From NCBI GenBank assembly GCA_017885655.1, contig JAFNFQ010000039.1:1-36282 (forward strand): 36,282 nucleotides of DNA, written 5' to 3'. Position 1 is the first letter of the stretch. Every line of letters begins with the position of its first letter. Shown here piece by piece: positions 15,220 through 22,111 of this stretch. The DNA comes from Methanobacteriota archaeon. GTDB taxonomy: Archaea; Thermoplasmatota; Thermoplasmata; RBG-16-68-12; JAFNFQ01. Under the pieces are notes generated by a model. That model was not told where the DNA came from. It searched no databases and saw only the letters and a program-made list of their open reading frames with translations. A program made the translations under genes and the position numbers.

Positions 15220-15522
15220 ATGACGAAGAAGGCTGGGACTGGCAAGGCGAAGACAGTCAAGGATGAGGAACCGCCAGAGACCATCTACGTGGTTTTGTGG
15301 TGGCACTTCCAGAAGCCATATGTTGCCGTCGTTCCAACATATGACGAGGCAAAATGGGTAGCCGACACCCGCAACGGGGTCATAGTCGAGATTCTCGGCA
15401 GAAACATCGCGGTCAAATCCGTCGTCGACTTCTACCGCAGGGATGAAGCGGGGAATCCGATGCCGGCCGAGATGAGACCTTACGAGTCTCCATATCCGAA
15501 CGCGCTGGTAAGGGCTCAGTAG
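15220..15522 (+). CDS. Small hypothetical protein
   Basis: 100 aa, family not recognised. A Lys-rich disordered N-terminus (about 1-20) precedes a compact part with beta strands (TIYVVLWWHF, YVAVVPTYDEA) and ends in a Pro-rich tail. No cysteines, membrane segments or signal peptide are present. The start is ATG 15220 with GAGGT at about 15208-15212; an in-frame GTG at 15205 overlaps that ribosome site and is less likely. It has its own putative TATA box and stands between the PHA operon and a CARDB gene, so it may not belong to either. Confidence 0.7.
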   Translation: MTKKAGTGKAKTVKDEEPPETIYVVLWWHFQKPYVAVVPTYDEAKWVADTRNGVIVEILGRNIAVKSVVDFYRRDEAGNPMPAEMRPYESPYPNALVRAQ

Positions 15523-15561
15523 GCGCGACCTCCGGATCCTCGCATCGAAGGCGAACCAAAC

Positions 15562-15569
15562 TTTACTTA
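15562..15569 (+). promoter_or_regulatory. TATA box for the CARDB gene at 15608
   Basis: TTTACTTA, preceded by AAAC, places the transcription start near 15590. A GGAGGA ribosome site follows at 15595-15600, seven bases before ATG 15608. Confidence 0.45.
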
Positions 15570-15607
15570 TGTACTCCTGGCCGTGCCAGCCTCCGGAGGA
15601 AATCCGG

Positions 15608-16717
15608 ATGAAGCACTCGGAACGGCTCTTTGGCACTAGGCTTTTCAGGGTTCTGCTGAGCCTGGCGCTTGCGCTCCTGCTGGCCGGCTCCAGCCTATTT
15701 CTCATCGCTCAGATGAGCAGGCAGGGCTTGAGCGGGGACAGCGGGGAGGAACCTTTGGAAACGATGCCCGACCTCATGGTCTCGGGCGAAGACATAACCT
15801 TCTCGAACGACAGCCCCTTCGTGGGAGATGTCGTCGAGATATGTGCGGCAGTGCATAACATCGGCAATGCGACCGCCCAGGAGATACGCGTCGACTTCCG
15901 CGACTACTTCGGCGGGTCGTACCAGGAGATTGGCAGGAAGTGGATACAGCAGCTCCCACCAGACGCCCAAGAGACGGTGTGCGTCAACTGGACCGCGGGG
16001 CCCGCAGGCGTGCACGGCATCTTGGTGAAGGTCGATCCAGAGAACATGATCCCTGAGTGGAACGAGGAGAACAACGCTGCGGACTGCGCGATCGAGGTCG
16101 GGCCGCGAGATGGCCTGCTTCCGGATCTGACATTCGTGGAGGGCATTTGGTTTTCCAACGAACATCCGAAGGAAGGACAGACAATCAACATCTGCGTCGT
16201 GGTCAAGAACATCGGAGAGGATGGCGCCAGCAACATCGATGTCCGGTTCGCCGACATATACAGGGGACAGACGAGCCTGATCGGCACGAAGGTGATCAAC
16301 CATCTCGGCCCGGGCGAGTCGGCCGAGGTTTGCCAGGAATGGAAGGCGCAGCCCGCCGACGAGCACAACATATTCGTGAAGATAGATCCTGAGAACAAGA
16401 TTCAGGAGAGCAACGAGGAAAACAATGCCACCGACAGGGGGATTGTTGTCGACCCGCCCGAGCAGCAGGAGATCAATCTGACCCTTGTCAGGTTCGACAA
16501 CGACGGAAACGGCCGAGTTGACGATGTCGTCATAGTCGTCTATGACAACGAGCACAGGGCGATCGTCGGCGCGGAGGTCTTCATCGACAACGAGTTCTAC
16601 GGGAGAACGCCGGACTCCGGCACCATCATGGGCTATAATTTCAGCGAGGGCTGGCACGTGGTGAAGGTGCACTTCAACGGGCATGAAGTCCAAGGCGAAT
16701 TCTTCTCGCAGGGGTAG
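15608..16717 (+). CDS. Secreted/anchored protein with two CARDB domains
   Basis: 369 aa. A hydrophobic N-terminal segment (about 13-36) acts as signal peptide or membrane anchor. It is followed by two CARDB beta-sandwich repeats (about 55-165 and 180-280). Each contains NIG (VHNIGNATA, VKNIGEDGA) and ends with an acidic DPENxIxExNEENN turn that is typical of the family and may bind calcium. A third small domain (about 290-365) starts with a DNDGNGRVDD calcium-loop-like motif and continues as a PEGA-like strand pair. CARDB domains occur in archaeal and bacterial surface adhesins. The start is ATG 15608, set by GGAGGA seven bases upstream. A related arrangement occurs in the CARDB protein next to aglB. 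Confidence 0.85.
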   Translation: MKHSERLFGTRLFRVLLSLALALLLAGSSLFLIAQMSRQGLSGDSGEEPLETMPDLMVSGEDITFSNDSPFVGDVVEICAAVHNIGNATAQEIRVDFRDYFGGSYQEIGRKWIQQLPPDAQETVCVNWTAGPAGVHGILVKVDPENMIPEWNEENNAADCAIEVGPRDGLLPDLTFVEGIWFSNEHPKEGQTINICVVVKNIGEDGASNIDVRFADIYRGQTSLIGTKVINHLGPGESAEVCQEWKAQPADEHNIFVKIDPENKIQESNEENNATDRGIVVDPPEQQEINLTLVRFDNDGNGRVDDVVIVVYDNEHRAIVGAEVFIDNEFYGRTPDSGTIMGYNFSEGWHVVKVHFNGHEVQGEFFSQG

Positions 16718-16833
16718 GGCCTTCCGGCTCTACCCAGCCACATTTTTCCGGCCCCTGAGTGGCGCGGATTTCAACCTCCGATGACCATTCCTGATGATTG
16801 TTTATTAGGCTTTCAGAGAGTCAGGACAAAAGC

Positions 16834-16840
16834 ATTATAA
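16834..16840 (+). promoter_or_regulatory. TATA box placed for a leaderless transcript
   Basis: ATTATAA is centred 21 bases before ATG 16858, so transcription should start at or beside the start codon. No ribosome site is visible before that ATG. Confidence 0.5.
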
Positions 16841-16857
16841 CTGACGCGTGAAATGAC

Positions 16858-17289
16858 ATGGATGGTGTGGCTGTAGTGGCCAAGAAAGACCCCTCCCCAG
16901 AGCTTGCCGAATGTTCCAGCTGCGGCGCCAAGATACCTGCTGACGCAAAGGAGTGCTCCCAGTGTGGAGAGATATTCTCCGAGGAATTGCTCAAGGAGGC
17001 CGAGGGAGGCGGGAAGTCGGGGCGCCGCGAGAGGATCATGTTCTACCTGGGCATCGTTTTAATCCTGGTTGGAGGGCCGGGATTGGCCTTGGGCTCGCTG
17101 CTCCATGACATCCTGAAGATTCCGATCGTGGGCACGGCATACGACGCGTTCGGGTGGATCAACAGGACGTTCGCGGCGATTGGATTGGTCGTCCTCATCA
17201 TAGGCATCGTGTTCTTGATTTTATCCGCGAGGCTCGCGCCTAAGTCCATCGAGAACGAGTACGACGTCGGGACTCCCCGGCGCACCTGA
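16858..17289 (+). CDS. Zinc-ribbon membrane protein
   Basis: 143 aa. The N-terminal half holds a zinc ribbon with C19, C22, C33 and C36 (CSSCGAKI...CSQCGEIF). Two transmembrane helices follow, at about 61-83 and 105-127. The ribbon is expected on the cytoplasmic side. Such zinc-ribbon plus two-helix proteins are common in archaea and usually have no assigned function. The gene appears to be transcribed alone and leaderless from the TATA box just upstream. Confidence 0.8.
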   Translation: MDGVAVVAKKDPSPELAECSSCGAKIPADAKECSQCGEIFSEELLKEAEGGGKSGRRERIMFYLGIVLILVGGPGLALGSLLHDILKIPIVGTAYDAFGWINRTFAAIGLVVLIIGIVFLILSARLAPKSIENEYDVGTPRRT

Positions 17290-17325
17290 GCGTGCTGCGA
17301 TCCTGCGGGCGCGTGTCCATTTTTA

Positions 17326-17333
17326 TTTATATT
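17326..17333 (+). promoter_or_regulatory. TATA box for the TRAM gene
   Basis: TTTATATT in a T-rich stretch. The predicted transcription start (about 17353-17358) falls inside a perfect palindrome at 17352-17370. Confidence 0.55.
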
Positions 17334-17351
17334 CGTTTTTCGCTTGAACGT

Positions 17352-17370
17352 CTTGCGACATTGTCGCAAG
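17352..17370. promoter_or_regulatory. Perfect 19-bp palindrome CTTGCGACA-T-TGTCGCAAG, candidate operator
   Basis: Nine-base arms with a single central base, covering the predicted transcription start and ending directly before the ribosome site of the TRAM gene. A half site (TTGTCGCAAG) recurs at about 17755-17764 in the downstream intergenic stretch. The position suggests a repressor site or a short hairpin at the very 5' end of the mRNA. Confidence 0.6.
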
Positions 17371-17376
17371 GGGTGA

Positions 17377-17601
17377 ATGATGCCAGAGTCTGAACGTGGT
17401 TTCAGACATGCCACTTGTCCAGTTGAGGAGGGGAAGGTCTACGAAGCCAGAATCGAGGACATCGGCCGCGAGGGAGACGGTTTCGCCAGAATACAGAACT
17501 TCGTAGTCTTCGTCCCGGGCACGAATGCCGGGGACCAGGTGAAGGTGCGGATAACAAGGGTCCTCAGACGGATGGCTTTCGGAGAAGTGGTCAAAGAGTA
17601 G
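17377..17601 (+). CDS. TRAM-domain protein (archaeal stand-alone type)
   Basis: 74 aa consisting of essentially one TRAM domain, a small beta barrel that binds RNA. The characteristic strands are GKVYEARIEDIGREGDGFARI, FVVFVPG, and the closing DQVKVRITRV...AFGEVV. Stand-alone archaeal TRAM proteins of this size bind RNA widely and have been proposed to act as RNA chaperones, like bacterial cold-shock proteins. Two adjacent ATGs (17377 and 17380) follow an AAGGGGTGA ribosome site, so either may be used. The unusual feature is the palindrome over the transcription start, suggesting tight control. Confidence 0.9.
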   Translation: MMPESERGFRHATCPVEEGKVYEARIEDIGREGDGFARIQNFVVFVPGTNAGDQVKVRITRVLRRMAFGEVVKE

Positions 17602-17827
17602 ATCGAGTGCGGATGAAAGGCGCCCTCCCGAATCCATAGCAAGAGCTGTCCATCGCCTCGCCGCTTGTCGTCTGATCCAGAGCGGTTCTTCTCGCATCGA
17701 CCGTCTGCCGCTCGATTGACGTGAGATTATTCCCCTTTCTCCCTACACGATTTGTCGCAAGAATGAGACAGCTAGCTTCGCCATCCCCTCCATGAATTCG
17801 CATCGCCGATTTCTCTTCTGAGAAGTC
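17602..17827. other. Intergenic stretch, no gene seen
   Basis: About 225 bases between the TRAM gene and the small transcription unit at 17828. It has no supported open frame and no tRNA. A pyrimidine-rich stretch with several T runs (TTCCCCTTTCTCCC at about 17730) may end TRAM transcription. A half copy of the TRAM palindrome lies at about 17755-17764. Confidence 0.4.
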
Positions 17828-17835
17828 TTATATAC
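17828..17835 (+). promoter_or_regulatory. TATA box for a small RNA
   Basis: TTATATAC, a strong match to the archaeal TATA consensus, on the plus strand where no protein gene follows. Transcription would start at about 17855-17858. Confidence 0.5.
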
Positions 17836-17855
17836 GGGCGATGCTTCTATTATTA

Positions 17856-17916
17856 CACAAGCATCCCTCCACAACGAGGCCGTTCCTAGTTTTCTCTTTG
17901 AACGGCCTTCTTTTTC
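17856..17916 (+). ncRNA. Putative small RNA (about 60 nt) ending in a terminator hairpin
   Basis: It is bounded by a strong TATA box at 17828-17835 and a stable terminator at 17877-17917. No protein gene follows on this strand, because purN approaches from the other side. The 5' part before the stem is unpaired and contains CCCTCC, which could pair with Shine-Dalgarno sequences. A 26-codon frame from ATG 17841 (MLLLLHKH...) runs through it, but that ATG is upstream of the predicted transcription start, so translation is unlikely. Confidence 0.4.
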
Positions 17917-17917
17917 T
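17877..17917 (+). terminator. Hairpin plus T-tract terminator
   Basis: A perfect nine-base stem, AGGCCGTTC (17877-17885) with GAACGGCCT (17900-17908), has a 14-base loop and is followed by TCTTTTTCT. The T-tract is on the plus-strand side only, so it ends plus-strand transcription. Confidence 0.7.
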
Positions 17918-17979
17918 ATAATTCTCTTGGGAATCTATAGATTCGTGGCTGTCACGCGATTTTTGCAGTGGTGTCCCAA

Positions 17980-18615
17980 TCAGGCCATAGGCGGCAGCTG
18001 GATGCCTGTGCGGTCGATCCTCACGCGTCTTCCGTCGACCTTCAACCTTCCTTCAGAGAAGAGCCTCACCGCCAAGGGAAGGAATATGTGCTCCCATTCG
18101 AGAATCCTCGCCGAGAGGGTTTCCTCAGTATCATTGTCCATGACCTCCACCGCCTTCTGGAGAATCACGGGACCGCCGTCGACGCTCTCGTCGACGAAGT
18201 GGATCGTGCAGCCGCTGACCTTAACGCCGTAGTTCAGAGCGTCTCTGTGACCGTGGGCCCCGGCGAAGGAAGGCGCCAGAGCCGGGTGTATGTTGATGAT
18301 CCTGTACGGATAATGACTGATTAGGTGCGGCGTCACAAGCCGCATGAACCCCGCGAGGACGATGAGGTCGACCTTTAAAGGCTCCAGCGTCTGGATGACC
18401 TCCTCCTCGAAGTTCTTGCGACTCTTTCCGCGGTGGTCGATGAACTTCCATGGGATGCGGTGCTTCTCCGCCCTTTCAATCGCCTTCGCATCCTTGTTGT
18501 TCACTATGAGCAGGACTATGTCGATGTCGAGCTCACCACGCTCCCTTGCGTCAATGATCGACTGGAAGTCCGTGCCCCGCCCGCTCGCGAGAACCGCAAC
18601 CCTCGCTTTCGCCAT
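17980..18615 (-). CDS. purN: Phosphoribosylglycinamide formyltransferase PurN
   Basis: 211 aa. Transfers the formyl group of 10-formyltetrahydrofolate to GAR in the third step of purine synthesis. The N-terminal strand VAVLASGRGTDFQ carries the phosphate-binding loop. The catalytic residues are visible as N108 and H110 (IINIHPAL) and D146 (VDESVDGGP), matching N106/H108/D144 of the E. coli enzyme. Its length is normal. It starts 11 bases after the purH stop and is surely co-transcribed with it. The folate dependence is a family property; some archaea use formate-dependent PurT instead. Confidence 0.95.
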   Translation of the reverse strand: MAKARVAVLASGRGTDFQSIIDARERGELDIDIVLLIVNNKDAKAIERAEKHRIPWKFIDHRGKSRKNFEEEVIQTLEPLKVDLIVLAGFMRLVTPHLISHYPYRIINIHPALAPSFAGAHGHRDALNYGVKVSGCTIHFVDESVDGGPVILQKAVEVMDNDTEETLSARILEWEHIFLPLAVRLFSEGRLKVDGRRVRIDRTGIQLPPMA

Positions 18616-18626
18616 CGCTTCACCGC

Positions 18627-20162
18627 CTAGTGCTTGAATGTCCGTATGCCGCAGAACATCATAGACATACCGTGCTCGTCCGCAGCCGCAATCGCCTCGG
18701 CGTCCCTTATCGAACCGCCTGGCTGGATTATGGCGGCGACCCCAGCCTCCGCAGCAGTGTCGACGCCATCCCTGAACGGGAAGAACGCGTCAGAGGCGAG
18801 GACGCTCCCCATTGCCTTGGGTCCCGCCTTGTAGGCGGCGATGTGACACGCGTCCACCCTGCTCATCTGGCCCGCGCCGACGCCGACGGTCTTCAAGCCC
18901 TTAGCCAGGACTATCGAGTTGCTCTTGACGTGGCGGCTGACCTTTATGCCGAACACCATGTCGCGGATTTGCTCCTCCGAGGGCTTAACCTTTGTGACCA
19001 GCTTGAACTCCTCGGGCCTGATCTCCGGGAAGTCTGATGTCTGGACCAGCATCCCGCCGCTTACCTTCATCATCTGCAGCTCCTTAATCTGCCTGAACGG
19101 TTCCCCCGTCCTCATGAGCCGGATGTCTTTCTTGGTCTTCAGTAGCGCCAAGGCGTCCTCTGCGTAGTCGGGAGCGATTATCCCCTCGACGAAATGAGGT
19201 TTCATCGCCTTGGCGGTCTCGATGTCGACCGTCTTGTTCAGTCCAACGACGCAGCCGTATGCCGAGATCTTGTCGGACTCGCGGGCCGCGAGGTAGGCCT
19301 CCCTCAGCGTGCTCCCGAGGGCAAACCCGCAGGGATTCGTGTGCTTAATTATAACCGCGCTGGTCTCCTCGAATTCTGACGCTGCGTGCAGAGCCGCGTC
19401 AAGGTCGACGATGTTGTTGAATGACAGAGGCTTTCCGTGCAGCAGCTCGCAGCCTGCTATGGTCAGCCTCGGCGCACGAGCATCGCGGTAGAAAGCCGCC
19501 TTCTGGTACGGGTTCTCGCCGTACCGCAGTCCGCTCCCCATGGGATATGCGAGCCTCAAGGCTGGCGGGATCGCGTCTCCTCCCCTCCTCCACAAGTAGT
19601 TGAATATCGCCGTGTCGTAGCCGGATGTATACTCGAAGGCCGCAATCGCGAGCTTCCTCAACGTCTCATCGCCGAGTTTTCCCCCATTCCGCTTCATCTC
19701 CTCGAGGACGGATTGATACTGCTCTTTGGCTACCAACACCGCCACGCGGTCGGCGTTCTTCGCGGCGGCCCTGATCAGCGAGACCCCGCCAATGTCAACA
19801 TTCTCCATGGCGACTTCGAATGTGACGCCTTGGCGGGAGATCGTCTCCTCGAACGGGTAGAGGTTGACCACGACCATGTCGGTCGCATCCCACCCTAGGT
19901 CCCTCAGTTCCGACTCCTGCTGTCTCGTCGCAAGAATCGAGGCGAAAATCCTTGGATGGAGAGTCTTCACTCTGCCGCCGAGGACCTCTTTCTGACCGGT
20001 GTACTCGGATATCGTGCCAGCCTTGACACCGTTCTCTGCAAGATACTTGGCGGTGCCGTCGCTCGCACGGATCTCGACGCCGAGAGATGCCAGACCCCGC
20101 GCAAACTCTAGAATGCCGTCCTTGTCCGCCACGCTGACTATTGCCCTGCGGACCTGAACCAT
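18627..20162 (-). CDS. purH: Bifunctional AICAR transformylase / IMP cyclohydrolase PurH
   Basis: 511 aa, full length for the fused enzyme that performs the last two steps of IMP synthesis. The N-terminal IMP cyclohydrolase domain (about 1-190) includes SDGTAKYLAENG and VKTLHPRIFASIL. The C-terminal transformylase domain contains the catalytic K-H pair in IKHTNPCGFALG (near residue 270) and the NSIVLAKG and PGGSIRD motifs. Many archaea split these activities or use PurP/PurO, so the fused bacterial-type PurH together with PurN suggests the folate-dependent route here. The start is ATG 20162 with GGGGTAAC close upstream. It is the first gene of the purH-purN unit. Confidence 0.96.
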   Translation of the reverse strand: MVQVRRAIVSVADKDGILEFARGLASLGVEIRASDGTAKYLAENGVKAGTISEYTGQKEVLGGRVKTLHPRIFASILATRQQESELRDLGWDATDMVVVNLYPFEETISRQGVTFEVAMENVDIGGVSLIRAAAKNADRVAVLVAKEQYQSVLEEMKRNGGKLGDETLRKLAIAAFEYTSGYDTAIFNYLWRRGGDAIPPALRLAYPMGSGLRYGENPYQKAAFYRDARAPRLTIAGCELLHGKPLSFNNIVDLDAALHAASEFEETSAVIIKHTNPCGFALGSTLREAYLAARESDKISAYGCVVGLNKTVDIETAKAMKPHFVEGIIAPDYAEDALALLKTKKDIRLMRTGEPFRQIKELQMMKVSGGMLVQTSDFPEIRPEEFKLVTKVKPSEEQIRDMVFGIKVSRHVKSNSIVLAKGLKTVGVGAGQMSRVDACHIAAYKAGPKAMGSVLASDAFFPFRDGVDTAAEAGVAAIIQPGGSIRDAEAIAAADEHGMSMMFCGIRTFKH

Positions 20163-20192
20163 TGTTGTTACCCCGAAGGGATAACAGCAGCG

Positions 20193-20201
20193 TAGTTAAG
20201 C
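20193..20201 (-). promoter_or_regulatory. TATA box for purH-purN
   Basis: On the minus strand it reads GCTTAACTA, 31-39 bases before the purH ATG, giving a transcription start near 20170 and a very short leader. Confidence 0.4.
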
Positions 20202-20256
20202 CTTTTCGAGATTGAATCGCAAACGCTGGCTCGCGCATTTGGCGAAAGGCGCTCAG

Positions 20257-20880
20257 CTAGTTTATTCGGCGGGAACCCCTTCTTGCCTGACCGATGGACT
20301 GGCGATTGATCGCCTTGACCTCCACATCTACCGAACAGTCCGTCTCGAGGAATGAGCCATCCCGGATTCGCTGACTCTTCAGGACTTTGGTCATCTCTTC
20401 CTCCGACGTGGCGGTAAGACTAGCCTTGAACACGGCGAAATCCACCGTGAGACGCCCCTCGTCGAGCGACGCTCTGCCGATTTTCCTGCTGCCGCTGGAT
20501 AAAATGTTGCTCTCTATCTCGATACGCGTTGCGCGCACTCGCTTCATGTAGCCGAAGCACACTATGTCGGCATCCACCCAGTCACCGGGCTTTACCTGGA
20601 AATACGAACCTTTCGGATCGAACGCGATGATGTCTACGAATGTCTGCGGGTCCTTGGGATCATAGGCCCAACTCTCCCCCGGTGCCCTCGCGACCCTGAG
20701 ATACAGCTCGCCCTCCTGCTCGCAGTGCGGGCACATGCAGCTCTGCAGGACCTTACCCCGAATCCTGAATCTCGCTTCGAAGTAGAGCGGGGACCTGATC
20801 GGCTTGCGCACGCACGGTTCATAGGGGGGTGCGGCATAAAACTGACCCCTCAAGAGCGCTGCCCAGGGAGTTGGCAACAT
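20257..20880 (-). CDS. Hypothetical protein with one CxxC pair
   Basis: 207 aa from ATG 20880; family not recognised. It contains CMCPHCEQEGELYLRV (about residues 49-64), a zinc-ribbon-like half site. Beta-rich segments follow (TFVDIIAFDPKGSYFQVKPGDWVDADIVCFGYMK) that could form an OB-like barrel, then a basic C-terminus. The DPK and SYFQVKPGDWV phrases suggest a ligand- or nucleic-acid-binding barrel, but this is a guess. An alternative leaderless start is GTG 20811, about 24 bases after a minus-strand TATA-like sequence at 20831-20839; that would remove the first 23 residues. It diverges from the gene at 20885 with only four bases between the annotated starts. Confidence 0.65.
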   Translation of the reverse strand: MLPTPWAALLRGQFYAAPPYEPCVRKPIRSPLYFEARFRIRGKVLQSCMCPHCEQEGELYLRVARAPGESWAYDPKDPQTFVDIIAFDPKGSYFQVKPGDWVDADIVCFGYMKRVRATRIEIESNILSSGSRKIGRASLDEGRLTVDFAVFKASLTATSEEEMTKVLKSQRIRDGSFLETDCSVDVEVKAINRQSIGQARRGSRRIN

Positions 20881-20884
20881 TCAA

Positions 20885-21775
20885 ATGCGACCTCGAAATC
20901 CTCTTTTGCGAATGGACGTGGCCTCTACGCCAGCAGCCAAGGGTTCCCCGAGACACGCGGCGTTCATCGCAGCGGCCGGATCAATCTTCGGCAGGCCGCG
21001 AGAGATGGGGGGACTCGTTGGAAGCCTGGGGGTCAGAGCAGAGCCGTCACTCTACCCAGAAGCGAAGTACGTCCTCTACCAGGTCCTGATCCGCAACGCA
21101 TCCTCTCAACCGATGATGAACGCGCGTATTGTGCCGGGTATCGTGAAGGGCAACATCGTTGCGAAGGACGCGCCGAAGATCATCCCGAAGCTGGGCGCCA
21201 ATAGTTCTGGAACGGCGACTTTCATCCTTGAACCGACTGAGGAAGTCGGCCTCGTCGAGGTCGAGGGGTACATGACGTTCCAAAGGGAGCGCTACAACTC
21301 CCCCCTCCAGCTTCTGCTCCCCCCCGTCTCGTTCGACTTCAGTCTCCCGCAGCTGACGCATGTGAAGCTGAGCCAAGAGCAGTGGAAGGAGAAGGTCTCG
21401 CGCTACTTCTCCGACGAGGAGCCTTTCGTGTCGCGGAGGTCCGCGGAGGAGACCCTCGCGGCCGCATCAGAAGTTCTGATGGGTCTTGGCCTCGCCTACA
21501 TCACGCGCTTCAAGGCCGAGGAGGGTTTTGCAGCCGAAAGGAGGGACTTCTTCGCCGTCGACAAGAGAGGCCGAGGATATGCCGCGAGAATACTGTGGAG
21601 GTATCCCTTCGCAAAGGACCAGAAACCAACCCTCCTAGTGCGCATGTTCGCGGAAACGGAGGACGGTCTGTTCGCGTTCTGCCACCGGGTCCTCAAGAGG
21701 CTGGGCAAGGAGCTGATACCGACGGTGGCCGAGAGCCTCCAGGAGATGCCGGGATCGGACCAGCCGCAGTTCTGA
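20885..21775 (+). CDS. Hypothetical protein, beta-sandwich plus alpha/beta domain
   Basis: 296 aa; family not recognised. Residues about 55-145 look like an Ig-like beta sandwich (KYVLYQVLIRNASSQPMMNARI, GTATFILEP, VEGYMTF). The rest (about 160-296) is alpha/beta, with FDFSLPQLTHVKL, YITRFKAEEGF and TLLVRMFAETEDG. No signal peptide or membrane helix is seen, so it is probably cytoplasmic. The N-terminal 30 residues are basic and the start is uncertain: ATG 20915 or 21009 are alternatives. A TATA-like CATAAAAC at about 20833-20840 could drive it, sharing the control region with the divergent minus-strand gene. A GGAG lies at 20867-20870. Confidence 0.65.
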   Translation: MRPRNPLLRMDVASTPAAKGSPRHAAFIAAAGSIFGRPREMGGLVGSLGVRAEPSLYPEAKYVLYQVLIRNASSQPMMNARIVPGIVKGNIVAKDAPKIIPKLGANSSGTATFILEPTEEVGLVEVEGYMTFQRERYNSPLQLLLPPVSFDFSLPQLTHVKLSQEQWKEKVSRYFSDEEPFVSRRSAEETLAAASEVLMGLGLAYITRFKAEEGFAAERRDFFAVDKRGRGYAARILWRYPFAKDQKPTLLVRMFAETEDGLFAFCHRVLKRLGKELIPTVAESLQEMPGSDQPQF

Positions 21776-21916
21776 CGGGCCATTGTGGCCTGGCCCCGCC
21801 TGAAAAAACCGCCCAGAGCGAACCACGATGCCCGAGTCCGTCGGATGCGCTGGCATCTGATTCGGGAACAGCCCTCCTCCATATGCGGACGTGAGGTCTT
21901 TTTCATAACAAAGAAA
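21776..21916. other. Intergenic stretch, no gene seen
   Basis: The stretch after the stop at 21775 begins with a GGGCCA/TGGCCC inverted repeat (about 21777-21798), possibly a weak terminator, although it lacks a T-run. Apart from this and a GTCTTTTTC run at about 21896, nothing is recognisable before the TATA box at 21919. Confidence 0.35.
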
Positions 21917-21918
21917 GA

Positions 21919-21926
21919 TATATATA
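21919..21926 (+). promoter_or_regulatory. TATA box for the purD leader / small RNA
   Basis: TATATATA within AGATATATATATCTA, among the strongest TATA elements in the window. Transcription should begin at about 21945-21952, directly before a long hairpin. Confidence 0.6.
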
Positions 21927-21945
21927 TCTACCAAGACTAAAGTAA

Positions 21946-22013
21946 TATCGGGTGTTTGATTGGGCAACCTCCCCCCTCCTTGAAACCCCACCCGATCAAC
22001 ACCTCCCTTTTTT
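21946..22013 (+). ncRNA. Putative small RNA or attenuator leader upstream of purD, C-rich loop
   Basis: About 68 nt from the predicted start to the T-run. It folds into one long hairpin with a 26-base loop rich in C (AACCTCCCCCCTCCTTG). The loop includes CCTCCTT, the same sequence as the anti-Shine-Dalgarno end of 16S rRNA. The 3' arm CACCCG could instead pair with CGGGTG at 22101-22106, the probable ribosome site of purD. It is therefore either a free small RNA or a purD leader with alternative pairings; sequence alone cannot tell which. Confidence 0.45.
21951..22013 (+). terminator. Strong hairpin with TTTTTT tract
   Basis: The 5' arm GGTGTTTGATTGGG (21951-21964) pairs with CCCGATCAACACC (21991-22003): 13 pairs with one bulged T and one G-U. 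This is followed by TCCC and six Ts (22008-22013). It lies about 100 bases before purD on the same strand. Confidence 0.7.
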
Positions 22014-22111
22014 AGGACTGTTTGAGCCTTGTGTAATTGCATCCCCCATGGTCCGCGACTAGCAGAGCAAAGCTAATCATTCATCGTTCGATGTCCGCCA
22101 CGGGTGAGTAG

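Noticed and set aside
15695-16693. 332-codon minus-strand frame opposite the CARDB gene
   Set aside because: Shadow of a clear CARDB protein with signal segment and ribosome site on the plus strand.
17841-17921. 26-codon peptide (MLLLLHKH...) between the TATA box and the terminator
   Set aside because: Its ATG lies only six bases after the TATA box, upstream of the expected transcription start, and its 3' half is the terminator stem.
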